Shown here piece by piece: positions 7,814-15,894 of a DNA stretch of 36,430 nt. The notes under the pieces are model-generated. The model searched no databases, was not told where the DNA came from, and saw only the letters and a program-made list of their open reading frames with translations. Source of the DNA: HGM12587 sp945786935 (GTDB lineage Bacteria; Bacillota; Clostridia; Lachnospirales; Lachnospiraceae); assembly GCA_945786935.1 (NCBI GenBank), contig CALZFY010000012.1, positions 1-36,430 on the forward strand, read 5' to 3'. The translations under genes were made by a program, and so were the position numbers. Position 1 is the stretch's first letter. Each line of letters starts with the position of its first letter.

Positions 7814-8578
7814 TTATAAAAACTTCCATGCTACCAGCACAACACAGGGGATGACAAGCTCACATACCTGCACAAAATATCCTGCTACATCTCCGGTAAT
7901 GCCGCCAAAATGTTTTTTCGCTGTGTAATAATAATACCCAAAGGAAAGGGCTGCTCCCAGAATCCCGATACTGCCGTACAATGGCTGCAGATAGCACATC
8001 AGCACGCTACAGACGATCAGATACACTGCCATGGTAAAGCCCACGATTTTTTTATTTGCCCCGTCAGCGAAAATTGCCAGCAGCTTACTCGTTTTTGCAT
8101 GGGGAAAGAGCACGATCGCCAATCCGCTTAAGGCTCTGGACATCACAAATCCCACTGCCAGCACCGGTACTGCATCAATAGGCATTTCACTCCACACTCC
8201 CAAAGCAATCAGGAAATAAGCAATGGTCATGATGATTGCAAATGCACCTGTGTGTGTGTCCTTTAAGATTTCCAGTTTACGTTCCATTGGTTTATGAGAA
8301 CAGATCGCATCCACCGTATCAATAAATCCGTCCACATGAATACCGCCTGATACGATTACCGGTACAATGACAAATACAACTGCCGGCAAGAAGTTGCCAT
8401 TGCAAAGATATGGATATGCAATCCTCCATCCGCAAAGAATTGCTCCGATCACCGCACCGACCAAAGGGAAAAAGCATAAAGGATATTTCATGTTTTCCTT
8501 TGACCATTCAATATTCGGCATTGGGATTTTGGAATACATTGCAAAAGCCACGATCAGGCTGTTCCAAAAGGTTTTCAT
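7814..8578 (-). CDS. cobS: Adenosylcobinamide-GDP ribazoletransferase (cobalamin synthase)
   Basis: A 254-residue integral membrane protein, normal CobS length. It joins adenosylcobinamide-GDP and alpha-ribazole to complete the nucleotide loop of B12. Family signatures include FPLVGAVIGAI, GGIHVDGFIDTVDAICS (acidic, metal-binding, residues ~78-94), KDTHTGAFAIIM and the C-terminal FGGITGDVAGYFVQVCELV. About six to seven hydrophobic helices. The other cob genes are not in this window, so it is an orphan here. It has its own promoter and GGAGG before the ATG. I looked for a cobalamin riboswitch upstream and found none. Confidence 0.93.
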   Translation of the reverse strand: MKTFWNSLIVAFAMYSKIPMPNIEWSKENMKYPLCFFPLVGAVIGAILCGWRIAYPYLCNGNFLPAVVFVIVPVIVSGGIHVDGFIDTVDAICSHKPMERKLEILKDTHTGAFAIIMTIAYFLIALGVWSEMPIDAVPVLAVGFVMSRALSGLAIVLFPHAKTSKLLAIFADGANKKIVGFTMAVYLIVCSVLMCYLQPLYGSIGILGAALSFGYYYYTAKKHFGGITGDVAGYFVQVCELVIPCVVLVAWKFL

Positions 8579-8647
8579 AGTTCATCCTCCAAAAGTTTTA
8601 TCTTTTCGGTGATGCCCTTTGCTCTCGTAAAGGCTCATCCAGGGTCT

Positions 8648-8676
8648 ATTGTAAGGTTTTTTCCATTATCATGCAA
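8648..8676 (-). promoter_or_regulatory. Promoter of cobS
   Basis: On the minus strand, TTGCAT (8676-8671), 17-bp spacer, TACAAT (8653-8648). The ~65-nt leader contains a short hairpin (GATG..CCTTT paired with AAAGG.CATC), too small to match a known riboswitch. Confidence 0.6.
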
Positions 8677-8717
8677 TAAAAATATACGAAAAAATCAATC
8701 TTAATGAAATTTTAAGG

Positions 8718-9554
8718 TTATTCCTGCTTTACTTTTTGGTTGATCACTTCCTCCAAAGTACCGAAGCTATATCCTTCTTTCTCCCATTTTGTCAGCAATT
8801 CATCCAGAATCTCACCATTGGTGGAGGAAGTATTATGCAGAAGGACAATGGCTCCCGGATGGATTCTGGAAAGCAGCTTTTCAAAAGCCTCTTCATGGGA
8901 GGGCTGTGCATCCTGGTTCCAGTCCACATAGGCAAGACTCCAGAAAAAGGTATGATATCCCAGTTCCTGTGCCATTTTTAGATTTTCCTTACTGTATTTC
9001 CCCTGGGGCGGACGGTAATACTTTATCATCTCCTGACCTGTAATCTCCCGGTATTTTTTCTCTACCAGTTCCATTTCTTTCTCAAAAGATGCGCGGTCTG
9101 ATATCTTCGACATGTCATAGTGATGGTAAGTGTGGTTTCCCACAGTGTGTCCTTCCTCTACCATCCTTTTGACCAGCTCCGGTGCAGATTCCAGATAGTG
9201 GCCAACCACAAAAAAGGTTGCTTTGGCATTGTGCTTTTTTAAAGCTTCTAAAATCGGCTCCGTATTCCCATTTTCGTAGCCCGCATCAAAAGTCAGATAG
9301 ATTCTTTTCTTAGATGTATCTCCCAGAAAATACGTTTGATATTTCTCAAGTTCTTCCACCGTCGCCATTCCCGTAGGAGGTTTTCCTTTTTCTGAAAAAC
9401 CCAATCCCCAGTCCTGGCTTTCTGCAATGACCTCCTCTGTCAGTACTTCGGTTTTATCCATTCCCTTCTGTACCGCCGCAGCCCCGGCTCCTGCCAGATA
9501 AAAAACGCCAAATACTGCCAGAATACCAAATGCTTTGAAAATCCTTACCTTCAT
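8718..9554 (-). CDS. PdaA-like polysaccharide deacetylase
   Basis: About 278 residues from ATG 9554. An N-terminal signal-anchor (residues ~5-28) precedes an external NodB-homology domain. Motifs: TFDAG (~88-92, catalytic/metal Asp, in the PdaA-type TFDxGYENG context), GNHTYHH (~139-145, metal His residues), RPPQGKYS (~193-200) and the late IVLLHN. The arrangement matches PdaA (delta-lactam de-N-acetylase), which deacetylates N-acetylmuramic acid on the way to muramic-delta-lactam; vegetative roles also occur, so substrate is not certain. The start is awkward: GGAGG is only 3 nt from ATG 9554, and TTG (9584) or GTG (9566) starts would lie inside or against the upstream terminator. It follows the GH25 muramidase, suggesting joint cell-wall work. 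Confidence 0.85.
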   Translation of the reverse strand: MKVRIFKAFGILAVFGVFYLAGAGAAAVQKGMDKTEVLTEEVIAESQDWGLGFSEKGKPPTGMATVEELEKYQTYFLGDTSKKRIYLTFDAGYENGNTEPILEALKKHNAKATFFVVGHYLESAPELVKRMVEEGHTVGNHTYHHYDMSKISDRASFEKEMELVEKKYREITGQEMIKYYRPPQGKYSKENLKMAQELGYHTFFWSLAYVDWNQDAQPSHEEAFEKLLSRIHPGAIVLLHNTSSTNGEILDELLTKWEKEGYSFGTLEEVINQKVKQE

Positions 9555-9568
9555 ACGCCTCCGCACAA

Positions 9569-9604
9569 AAAAGCCTTTGGTCAACTATATGACCAAAGGC
9601 TTTT
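9569..9604 (-). terminator. Strong rho-independent terminator between GH25 gene and pdaA-like gene
   Basis: A perfect 15-bp stem, AAAAGCCTTTGGTCA (9569-9583) and its complement (9590-9604), with a 6-nt loop and T-runs on both strands. On the minus strand the T-tract ends about 12 bases before the deacetylase ATG, so that gene depends on read-through or a promoter I cannot see. Confidence 0.85.
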
Positions 9605-9630
9605 CCTTTATCCTTATTCTGTTCTCACGT

Positions 9631-11688
9631 TTAAATAGAACTGATATTCATATCTACTCTTCCCGGAACTCCGTCTACAGTACCTTTATCCGTATTCTGC
9701 CAGATATGATAGGTTCCTGTGTAACCACATTTATCAGCGTAATGTGCTACCCAGATACGGTAACCTGAAAGCTCAGATGCATTTAAATGACTTCCAAACC
9801 AGGATTTACTTGCATAAACCATAGGTGTATGACCTGCACTTCTAACCGTATTGCAAAATGCCTTCGTGATTGCAGTTCTCGCAGACTTGGAAAGTCCGTC
9901 TGCACGTCCTCTTCCGCCGGCTGCGTATTCACTGTCAATAGCAATTGGCATATTAATACCATACTTATTGGCAAGACTGACTGCCATACTTGCCTCTTCT
10001 ACCGCTTCTGCTTCATTGACTGCCTGACTGAAAAAGTAAACGCCTACCCGCAGTCCTGCTGCCTTTGCACCGGAAATGTGCGATGCATACATAGGATCTT
10101 CCACAAGGGCACCGGAACCATAGCCACGGTATCCACATCGGATCATAACAAAGTTGATACCTGCATTTTTTACCTTTGTCCAGTTGATACCTGACTGGTA
10201 TCTGGATACATCAATACCGATGGTGCCACTTCGCACACCATCACTGCTGAAGGTATAGGATATTCCCTGAATAACCTGCTGTCCGGTCACCTTATTACCA
10301 TTTTTATCAAAATAATAAGTCGCACCGTCAATAGTCTGCCAGCCGTAATAAGTTGTTTCCTTCTTTGTCTCATAGACCGGTGTACTGTTCGTATCATAAA
10401 CCGGTGCACTGGAGGTATCATACTTTATAAATCTGCCTTCGGATGCACGTAAGAAACGCAGCGGGCGGTAAAAGATTCCAATGTTTGTGATTGGGTTTTC
10501 AACTCCCAACGACTGTGGAGTCACAGTTCCTTCACCATCATTCTGAGACTGATTTGTATCGCCTGAATCTCCGTTGCCGTTTTCTGACGAATCCTGCTGT
10601 GGTGGAGTTGACGTTACTTCCTTTTTGCACTGATCGCACTGATTGTCTCCATTCTCATCCACACACACATGCTTCGTTTCATCAACTAATGTAGAACAGT
10701 ATTTACACATGCCGTTCTCACCTAACGTATGGACTGTATGGGCATTGGCATCTACAACCTTGCCGCATTTTGGGCAAACACCATCTGATAAAGTCTCATG
10801 TTTCACATCCTGACATTTCGTACATACACAGTTTTCATATTTATGCTCGCAGGACTTCTTCGCTCCGCACCTTGTACAGACTCCCTGATCATTATAAGTA
10901 TGGAATTCTTCTGACTCGGAAAGAATTTTTGCATACATTGGCTGACCAAGCTGGTCTACCTTCTGTTTTTCGTACACAGGCTGATTAAACTTATCTTTTA
11001 CCTGTACATTGGTCTTTTTTTCCGTTTCCTTTTGAGAGGATGCTACAAATTCCACTGTATCTTTTAAAACAGCAGAACCGGAGGTAGACTCATCCTTATC
11101 GGTACCACCATAGGCTGCATCTTCCTGTGAAACTACGATCTGATTTTCTTTCTTTACTTCTTCCTGAACCTCTACTACCTTATATTCAAGCTTCTTTTTT
11201 ACGTCTGCTTTCAATGTCCTGGCTGTGACAAAGCCATCCAGATCCAGCATGGCAACGGTATAGCTTCCGCCCTCTATGTCTTTGACCCAGATAATGCCAT
11301 CATTATCGTGGTCAGAATATTCCTTAGTTGTCTTGGACGGACCGGTAAGTGTCATTTTGAAGGCCGCTCCGGAAATAACCTTTCCCGTAGCCTTATTGAC
11401 AAATTTTACCTTTAAATCTCTTTCCATAGAAGTACTCTTGAGCACTACCTCAATGTCTTCCTCCTTCGGCGGCAGAACACAATCGCCTTCGTGCCCCTCT
11501 TCCAAAGTACAGCCTTCCAGACAAAGCTTTACTTCTGCCATTTCCTCAACTTCCTCTTCCGGTTCTGCCATAGCCTCTGCCAGAAGCTCCTCGGAAACAG
11601 GAAGCTCCTCCTGATGAATGGAAGTCATCCCGATGCCTCCGCCCATGATCATCAGGGAACAAATTGCCAAAATAATCCGTTTCTTCAT
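9631..11688 (-). CDS. Secreted GH25 muramidase with prealbumin-like, CxxC-rich and wall-binding modules
   Basis: A 685-residue multidomain protein. Order: signal peptide (~1-22); acidic linker with Cys 56, 60 and 70; a SpaA/Cna-B prealbumin-like domain (~90-170); charged linker; a Cys module with five CxxC pairs (271-274, 289-292, 305-308, 328-331, 351-354) and many His; a Ser/Asn/Gly linker; a cell-wall-binding repeat of the GW..IDGATYYFDKNG type (~449-485); and a C-terminal GH25 lysozyme domain (~490-685). The GH25 catalytic acids are present: D493 in GIDVSRYQ and D585/E587 in AIDSEY. It should cut the glycan beta-1,4 bond of peptidoglycan outside the cell. It has its own TTGACA promoter and a strong terminator. 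Confidence 0.9.
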   Translation of the reverse strand: MKKRIILAICSLMIMGGGIGMTSIHQEELPVSEELLAEAMAEPEEEVEEMAEVKLCLEGCTLEEGHEGDCVLPPKEEDIEVVLKSTSMERDLKVKFVNKATGKVISGAAFKMTLTGPSKTTKEYSDHDNDGIIWVKDIEGGSYTVAMLDLDGFVTARTLKADVKKKLEYKVVEVQEEVKKENQIVVSQEDAAYGGTDKDESTSGSAVLKDTVEFVASSQKETEKKTNVQVKDKFNQPVYEKQKVDQLGQPMYAKILSESEEFHTYNDQGVCTRCGAKKSCEHKYENCVCTKCQDVKHETLSDGVCPKCGKVVDANAHTVHTLGENGMCKYCSTLVDETKHVCVDENGDNQCDQCKKEVTSTPPQQDSSENGNGDSGDTNQSQNDGEGTVTPQSLGVENPITNIGIFYRPLRFLRASEGRFIKYDTSSAPVYDTNSTPVYETKKETTYYGWQTIDGATYYFDKNGNKVTGQQVIQGISYTFSSDGVRSGTIGIDVSRYQSGINWTKVKNAGINFVMIRCGYRGYGSGALVEDPMYASHISGAKAAGLRVGVYFFSQAVNEAEAVEEASMAVSLANKYGINMPIAIDSEYAAGGRGRADGLSKSARTAITKAFCNTVRSAGHTPMVYASKSWFGSHLNASELSGYRIWVAHYADKCGYTGTYHIWQNTDKGTVDGVPGRVDMNISSI

Positions 11689-11750
11689 ATGCTTATCTCT
11701 CTTTTATCTTATCATTATTTCATGCCTCATGGCTTTTTATCTGAAATATT

Positions 11751-11779
11751 ATGTTAATATAAAACCTTTACACTGTCAA
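11751..11779 (-). promoter_or_regulatory. Promoter of the GH25 muramidase gene
   Basis: On the minus strand, TTGACA (11779-11774), 17-bp spacer, TAACAT (11756-11751). It is divergent from the exporter promoter 45 bp away, so the two could share control. Confidence 0.6.
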
Positions 11780-11823
11780 CAAATCCGGGAAACTATTTCC
11801 ACATAAATCCTTTTGACATAGCT

Positions 11824-11851
11824 TTGACAAGACCTCTCTTTGCTGTATAAT
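11824..11851 (+). promoter_or_regulatory. Promoter of the MATE exporter gene
   Basis: TTGACA (11824-11829), 16-bp spacer, TATAAT (11846-11851). Both boxes are perfect. A second TTGACA at 11813-11818 lies too far upstream for the same -10. Confidence 0.75.
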
Positions 11852-11936
11852 ATGATATACTGTAAATGTTTTGCATCCACAGTCTGAAAAAATGCAAATG
11901 TTTACACGATCATTAAGAATGGAGAGCAAAAAATCT

Positions 11937-13277
11937 ATGAATCAGCTGACAGAAGGTTCTATCCTTAAAGTTTTGTTAAAGCTTTCCCTGCCCATCATGG
12001 CCTCAGCCTTTCTTGCCACTGCCTATAACATCACGGACCTGGCCTGGATCGGTACTTTAGGTTCCGGTGCAGTTGCCGGTGTGGGAGTCGGCGGAATGTA
12101 TCTCTGGCTTTCCCAGGGGTTATGCACCCTTGCCAGAATGGGCGGACAGGTTCCTATGGCTCAGGAGCTTGGAAAGGGTAATGCAGAAGAAGCCAACCGT
12201 TATGCCGTAGCCTCCCTTTGGACGGTACTGTTGTTTGGAATCCTTTTCGGTGCGATCGCCGTCATATTTGCAGACCCGCTGGTTGCCTTTTATGCACTGG
12301 ACGCACCACAGACCATTGCAAATGCAACCATTTATCTGAAGATCACCTGTGGTCTTGTGATCTTTTCCTATGTAAGTTTTACATTAACGGGACTTTATAC
12401 CGCCCAGGGAGATTCAGGGACACCCCTGAAAGCAAATTTTATCGGACTTGTCACCAATATGATCCTGGATCCTTTTTTAATTTTAGGTCTGGGACCTTTT
12501 CCCCGACTGGAGGTGCTGGGGGCAGCAGTTGCCACCGTCATTGCCCAGATTTTAGCAAGCGCTGTTTTGGTTTTCGATATCTTTCGTCCAGGCTCCAAAA
12601 ACATCTTAAAGGATGCCGGCTTTTTACACTTTCCGGGCAGACAATATTTTAGCAGTGTCTTTCACATTGGATCACCCGCTGCCCTGCAGAGCAGTCTTTA
12701 CTGTGCCTTTTCCATGGTTTTGACCCGTATGGTGTCCGGCTTTGGGGACGGTGCTATTGCAACCCAGCGGGTAGGCGGTCAGATCGAATCTCTGACCTGG
12801 AATGCCGCTGATGGTTTTGCGGCAGCACTCAATGCTTTTTGTGCTCAAAATTATGGTGCCGGTAAAATGGACCGCGTCAAAAAAGGCTATCATCTTTCTA
12901 CTGCCACCATTGCACTTTGGGGTTCTTTCATCGGTGGGATCTTTTTCTTATTCCCAAAAGCAATCGCCGGTATTTTCTTCCATGAGCCTGAGGTTCTCCT
13001 TATTTCTGTGGGGTACTTTTTGATCATCGCCATAGGGGAGCCTTTCATGTGCGTGGAGATCGTATCAAGCGGTGCCATTTCCGGACTTGGAAACACAAAG
13101 CTTTGCAGTATCATCAGCATTCTGTTCACCGGCTTACGAATCCCACTGGCCTATGTTTTAAGCCGTTCCATGGGAATCGGCGGTATCTGGATGGCACTGA
13201 CTGTTACAAGTATTTTAAAAGGTATTGTATTTTTCCTTGCCTTTCAAAAAGAATGCAAAAAATGTGCGCTGGAATAA
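11937..13277 (+). CDS. MATE family efflux transporter
   Basis: About 446 residues and 12 hydrophobic helices in the two-bundle pattern of MATE (MatE Pfam) cation/drug antiporters. It starts MNQLTEGSILKVLLKLSLPIMAS, the usual family N-terminus; ATG 11937 is chosen because GGAGAG sits 10 nt upstream, although ATG 11919 is in frame. Family features include NITDLAWIG in helix 2, the internal repeat (MGIGGIWMALTVTSILKGIV near the end) and a conserved NPFCAQNYGAG-like motif, here NAFCAQNYGAGK. It is expected to export cationic compounds using a sodium or proton gradient. The substrate is unknown. It is transcribed divergently from the muramidase and its stop codon lies in the loop of the downstream terminator. 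Confidence 0.92.
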   Translation: MNQLTEGSILKVLLKLSLPIMASAFLATAYNITDLAWIGTLGSGAVAGVGVGGMYLWLSQGLCTLARMGGQVPMAQELGKGNAEEANRYAVASLWTVLLFGILFGAIAVIFADPLVAFYALDAPQTIANATIYLKITCGLVIFSYVSFTLTGLYTAQGDSGTPLKANFIGLVTNMILDPFLILGLGPFPRLEVLGAAVATVIAQILASAVLVFDIFRPGSKNILKDAGFLHFPGRQYFSSVFHIGSPAALQSSLYCAFSMVLTRMVSGFGDGAIATQRVGGQIESLTWNAADGFAAALNAFCAQNYGAGKMDRVKKGYHLSTATIALWGSFIGGIFFLFPKAIAGIFFHEPEVLLISVGYFLIIAIGEPFMCVEIVSSGAISGLGNTKLCSIISILFTGLRIPLAYVLSRSMGIGGIWMALTVTSILKGIVFFLAFQKECKKCALE

Positions 13278-13294
13278 ACCAACGCACATTTTTT
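13261..13294. terminator. Bidirectional terminator between MATE gene and pxpA
   Basis: AATGTGCG (13261-13268) pairs with CGCACATT (13283-13290), with T-runs in both directions. It serves the convergent MATE gene (plus) and the pxp operon (minus). The MATE stop codon is in the 14-nt loop. Confidence 0.85.
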
Positions 13295-14060
13295 ATACGA
13301 TTTTATCTAAGGCACAAAGTTCAATGCCTTCTTCTTTCATTCGTTCCCGAATCTTAGCTACAAATTCCAGAGCTTTCACTCCGTCTCCGTGAACACATAC
13401 AGAATCTGCCTTGATTGGAATGTCTTTTCCTGTGATGGCAGTTACTTTTTGTTCTTTTACAATGCGAACCACACGCTCAATTGCCAGATTCTCATCGGTG
13501 ATCACAGCACCCTCTTTTCTTCGGTCCACTAAGGAACCATCCTCTTCATAAGCTCTGTCCGCAAATACTTCCAAACCAGTTCGAAGCCCAAGCTCCTTTG
13601 CAGCAGTGATCATCTCTCCGCCGGAAAGAGCCATCACGATCAGGTTTTCATCATATTCCCGAATCGCTTCACAGATAGCCTTAGCAAGCTTCGGATCCTT
13701 TGCTGCCATATTGTACAGGGCTCCATGAGGCTTTACATGCTGCATGGATACTCCATGTCTTTTACAGAAAGCTCCCAAAGCACCCAGCTGATAGGTTACA
13801 TAGGCCCTGGCCTCTGCCGGAGATACATTCATATTTCTTCTTCCAAAGCCCATCAGATCCGGAAATCCCGGATGGGCACCGATGCCGATGCCGGCCTCTT
13901 TTGCTCTCCCGATAGTCTGATCCATGACCAGCGGATCTGATGCATGGTATCCACATGCCACATTGGCTGAGGTAATCAGTGGAATTACCTGCTCATCCAT
14001 GCCGATCTTATAATTTCCAAAGCTTTCGCCCAGATCACAATTTAAATCAATACGATACAT
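13293..14060 (-). CDS. pxpA: 5-oxoprolinase subunit A (LamB/YcsF family)
   Basis: A 255-residue LamB/YcsF protein, full length. Signatures are IDLNCDLGESFGNYKIGMD at the N-terminus, TSANVACGYHASDP, GAHPGFPDLMGFGRR and VKPHGALYN. PxpA with PxpB and PxpC forms the ATP-dependent 5-oxoprolinase of bacteria, which opens 5-oxoproline (pyroglutamate) to glutamate. It is the last gene of the operon, 11 bp after accC, with AGGAG before the ATG and a terminator right after the stop. Confidence 0.94.
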   Translation of the reverse strand: MYRIDLNCDLGESFGNYKIGMDEQVIPLITSANVACGYHASDPLVMDQTIGRAKEAGIGIGAHPGFPDLMGFGRRNMNVSPAEARAYVTYQLGALGAFCKRHGVSMQHVKPHGALYNMAAKDPKLAKAICEAIREYDENLIVMALSGGEMITAAKELGLRTGLEVFADRAYEEDGSLVDRRKEGAVITDENLAIERVVRIVKEQKVTAITGKDIPIKADSVCVHGDGVKALEFVAKIRERMKEEGIELCALDKIV

Positions 14061-14071
14061 TTTGACAGCTC

Positions 14072-15418
14072 CTATTTCATGTGCATAATGGTTTCAATAA
14101 ACCCTGTATCTGCTTTTCCCTCGCAAAACACCGGATGTTTCATGATCTGATACTGGAAATCCAGATTGGTTCCGATTCCCATGATCAATGTTTCATCCAA
14201 AGCTGCTCTCATTTTCATAATGGCAGCTTCCCGATCCCTGGCGTGTACAATGATCTTTGCGATCATAGAGTCATACTCTGCCGGTACCGAATACCCGGTA
14301 TAAATTCCGGAATCCGCCCGGACACCGTTTCCTGCCGGCAAAAGCAAATTGGTAATCTTTCCCGGACTTGGCATAAAGTTTCTCTCCGGGATCTCTGCAT
14401 TGATCCTGCATTCGATGGCATGACCACGGATTGCCACATCTTCCTGTGAAAAGCTTAAAGGTTCTCCCATAGCCACACGGATCTGCTCTATGATAAGATC
14501 TGTGCCGGTCACCATCTCTGTTACCCCGTGCTCTACCTGAATACGGGTATTCATTTCCATAAAGAAGAATTCTCCCTTAGGACTTACGATAAACTCAATG
14601 GTACCTGCGTTTGTATAATTTACCGTCTTTGCAGCTAAGATAGATACCTCATTCATTTTCCGGCGTGTCTCTTCACTGATGGCCGGGGATGGCGATTCCT
14701 CAATAAGCTTCTGATGGTTTCTCTGAACAGAACAGTCTCTGTCCCCCAACGCCACCACATTTCCATGCTGATCTGCCATGATCTGAATTTCCACATGACG
14801 GGGATTTTCCACAAATCGTTCGATATACATGGTATCATCCCCAAAGGCATTGGCAGATTCTCTTTGTGCCATATTAAACTGGTACTCAAACTCATCCTCA
14901 CTGACTGCTACACGCATCCCTTTTCCGCCGCCGCCGGAAGAAGCCTTGATCATGACCGGGTAGCCGATCTCTCCGGCAAGGACTTTTCCCACTTCCGCAT
15001 CATAAACAGGTTCCTTTGTTCCCGGAACTACCGGAACACCTGCATCCATCATGGTTTTTCTTGCCTGGGATTTATTTCCCATTTTATCGATCACATCTGC
15101 TGCAGGTCCGATAAATGTGATTCCGTTTTCCTCACATTTTCGTACAAAGGCACTGTTTTCAGACAAAAATCCAAAACCCGGATGAATCGCATCTGCTCCC
15201 ATGTTTTTTGCTGCTGAAATAATTCGATCCATATTCAGGTAGTTGTTTCTTGCAGGCCCTTCTCCAATGCAGATACGCTGGTCTGCCAACTGTACATGCA
15301 TGCTTTTTGCATCCTCTTTGGAATAGACGGCCACACTGCGGATTCCCATATTTCTGCAGGCACGGATGATGCGTACTGCAATCTCCCCGCGATTCGCAAT
15401 TAAAATCTTGTTGAACAT
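14072..15418 (-). CDS. accC: Biotin carboxylase subunit
   Basis: A 448-residue biotin carboxylase of the ATP-grasp fold. It starts MFNKILIANRGEIAVRIIRA; it has the Gly-rich ATP loop KASSGGGGKGMRVA (~157-170), the catalytic EMNTRIQVEH segment (~286-295) and the C-terminal biotin-carboxylase domain. It carboxylates biotin on the carrier using bicarbonate and ATP. Usually AccC works with AccA/AccD in fatty-acid synthesis. Here no accA/accD is near; it lies between accB and pxpA in a 5-oxoprolinase operon, so it may charge biotin for the PxpB/PxpC carboxyltransferase-like pair instead. Confidence 0.94.
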   Translation of the reverse strand: MFNKILIANRGEIAVRIIRACRNMGIRSVAVYSKEDAKSMHVQLADQRICIGEGPARNNYLNMDRIISAAKNMGADAIHPGFGFLSENSAFVRKCEENGITFIGPAADVIDKMGNKSQARKTMMDAGVPVVPGTKEPVYDAEVGKVLAGEIGYPVMIKASSGGGGKGMRVAVSEDEFEYQFNMAQRESANAFGDDTMYIERFVENPRHVEIQIMADQHGNVVALGDRDCSVQRNHQKLIEESPSPAISEETRRKMNEVSILAAKTVNYTNAGTIEFIVSPKGEFFFMEMNTRIQVEHGVTEMVTGTDLIIEQIRVAMGEPLSFSQEDVAIRGHAIECRINAEIPERNFMPSPGKITNLLLPAGNGVRADSGIYTGYSVPAEYDSMIAKIIVHARDREAAIMKMRAALDETLIMGIGTNLDFQYQIMKHPVFCEGKADTGFIETIMHMK

Positions 15419-15439
15419 CTTTTTCCTCCCAACTCACCA

Positions 15440-15883
15440 TTAGAGTTTTTTCACCCGGAATAAAGGCTGACCATACTCAACTTTCTGTTCATTACTTACC
15501 AGAACAGCTTCAATCTCACAATCGAAATCTGCCTGAATCTCATTCATCAGCTTCATCGCTTCCAGAATGCAGACGGTCTGTCCATTCTTCACCTGATCTC
15601 CCACCTTTACAAAGGCAGGTGCATCCGGTGCCGGTGCGGAGTAAAAGGTTCCCACGATTGGAGAAGTAATAAACAGCTTTTCCTCTTCCTCCGGGATTGC
15701 CGGGATTTCCAGGGTCATAGGCTGATCCATGACAGGCGGCATCACAGCTCCACCCGCTGCGACGATTGGCGGATGCTCCAGCTTACTCATGGTAATTTTT
15801 ACATCTCCCTCTTTGTATGTGAACTCTGTTAAAGAAGAATTTTCAATAATCTTTACCAGACCTTCAATTTTTTCTAAATCCAT
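15440..15883 (-). CDS. accB: Biotin carboxyl carrier protein
   Basis: A 147-residue BCCP. The N-terminal ~35 residues are a short helical part (MDLEKIEGLVKIIENSSLTEF), followed by a Pro/Ala/Met-rich hinge (~40-60) and a biotinyl domain (~68-147). The biotinylated Lys is in EAMKLMNEI (~110-118), the standard AccB sequence, with the protruding thumb (TSPIVGTFYSAPAPDAPAFV) typical of acetyl-CoA carboxylase carriers. It is 21 bp before accC and 11 bp after pxpC, with AGGAGG at good distance. In this setting it would carry carboxybiotin to the PxpB/PxpC pair, or it may be a second AccB for the cell. Confidence 0.93.
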   Translation of the reverse strand: MDLEKIEGLVKIIENSSLTEFTYKEGDVKITMSKLEHPPIVAAGGAVMPPVMDQPMTLEIPAIPEEEEKLFITSPIVGTFYSAPAPDAPAFVKVGDQVKNGQTVCILEAMKLMNEIQADFDCEIEAVLVSNEQKVEYGQPLFRVKKL

Positions 15884-15894
15884 TGTGAATCCTC

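Noticed and set aside
8579..8717. Possible cobalamin riboswitch upstream of cobS
   Set aside because: Only a small hairpin is present; the conserved B12-box type core is missing and the leader (~65 nt) is too short.
11276..11614. 112-codon plus-strand frame
   Set aside because: Lies antisense inside the GH25 gene; Ser-rich low-complexity translation, no ribosome site.
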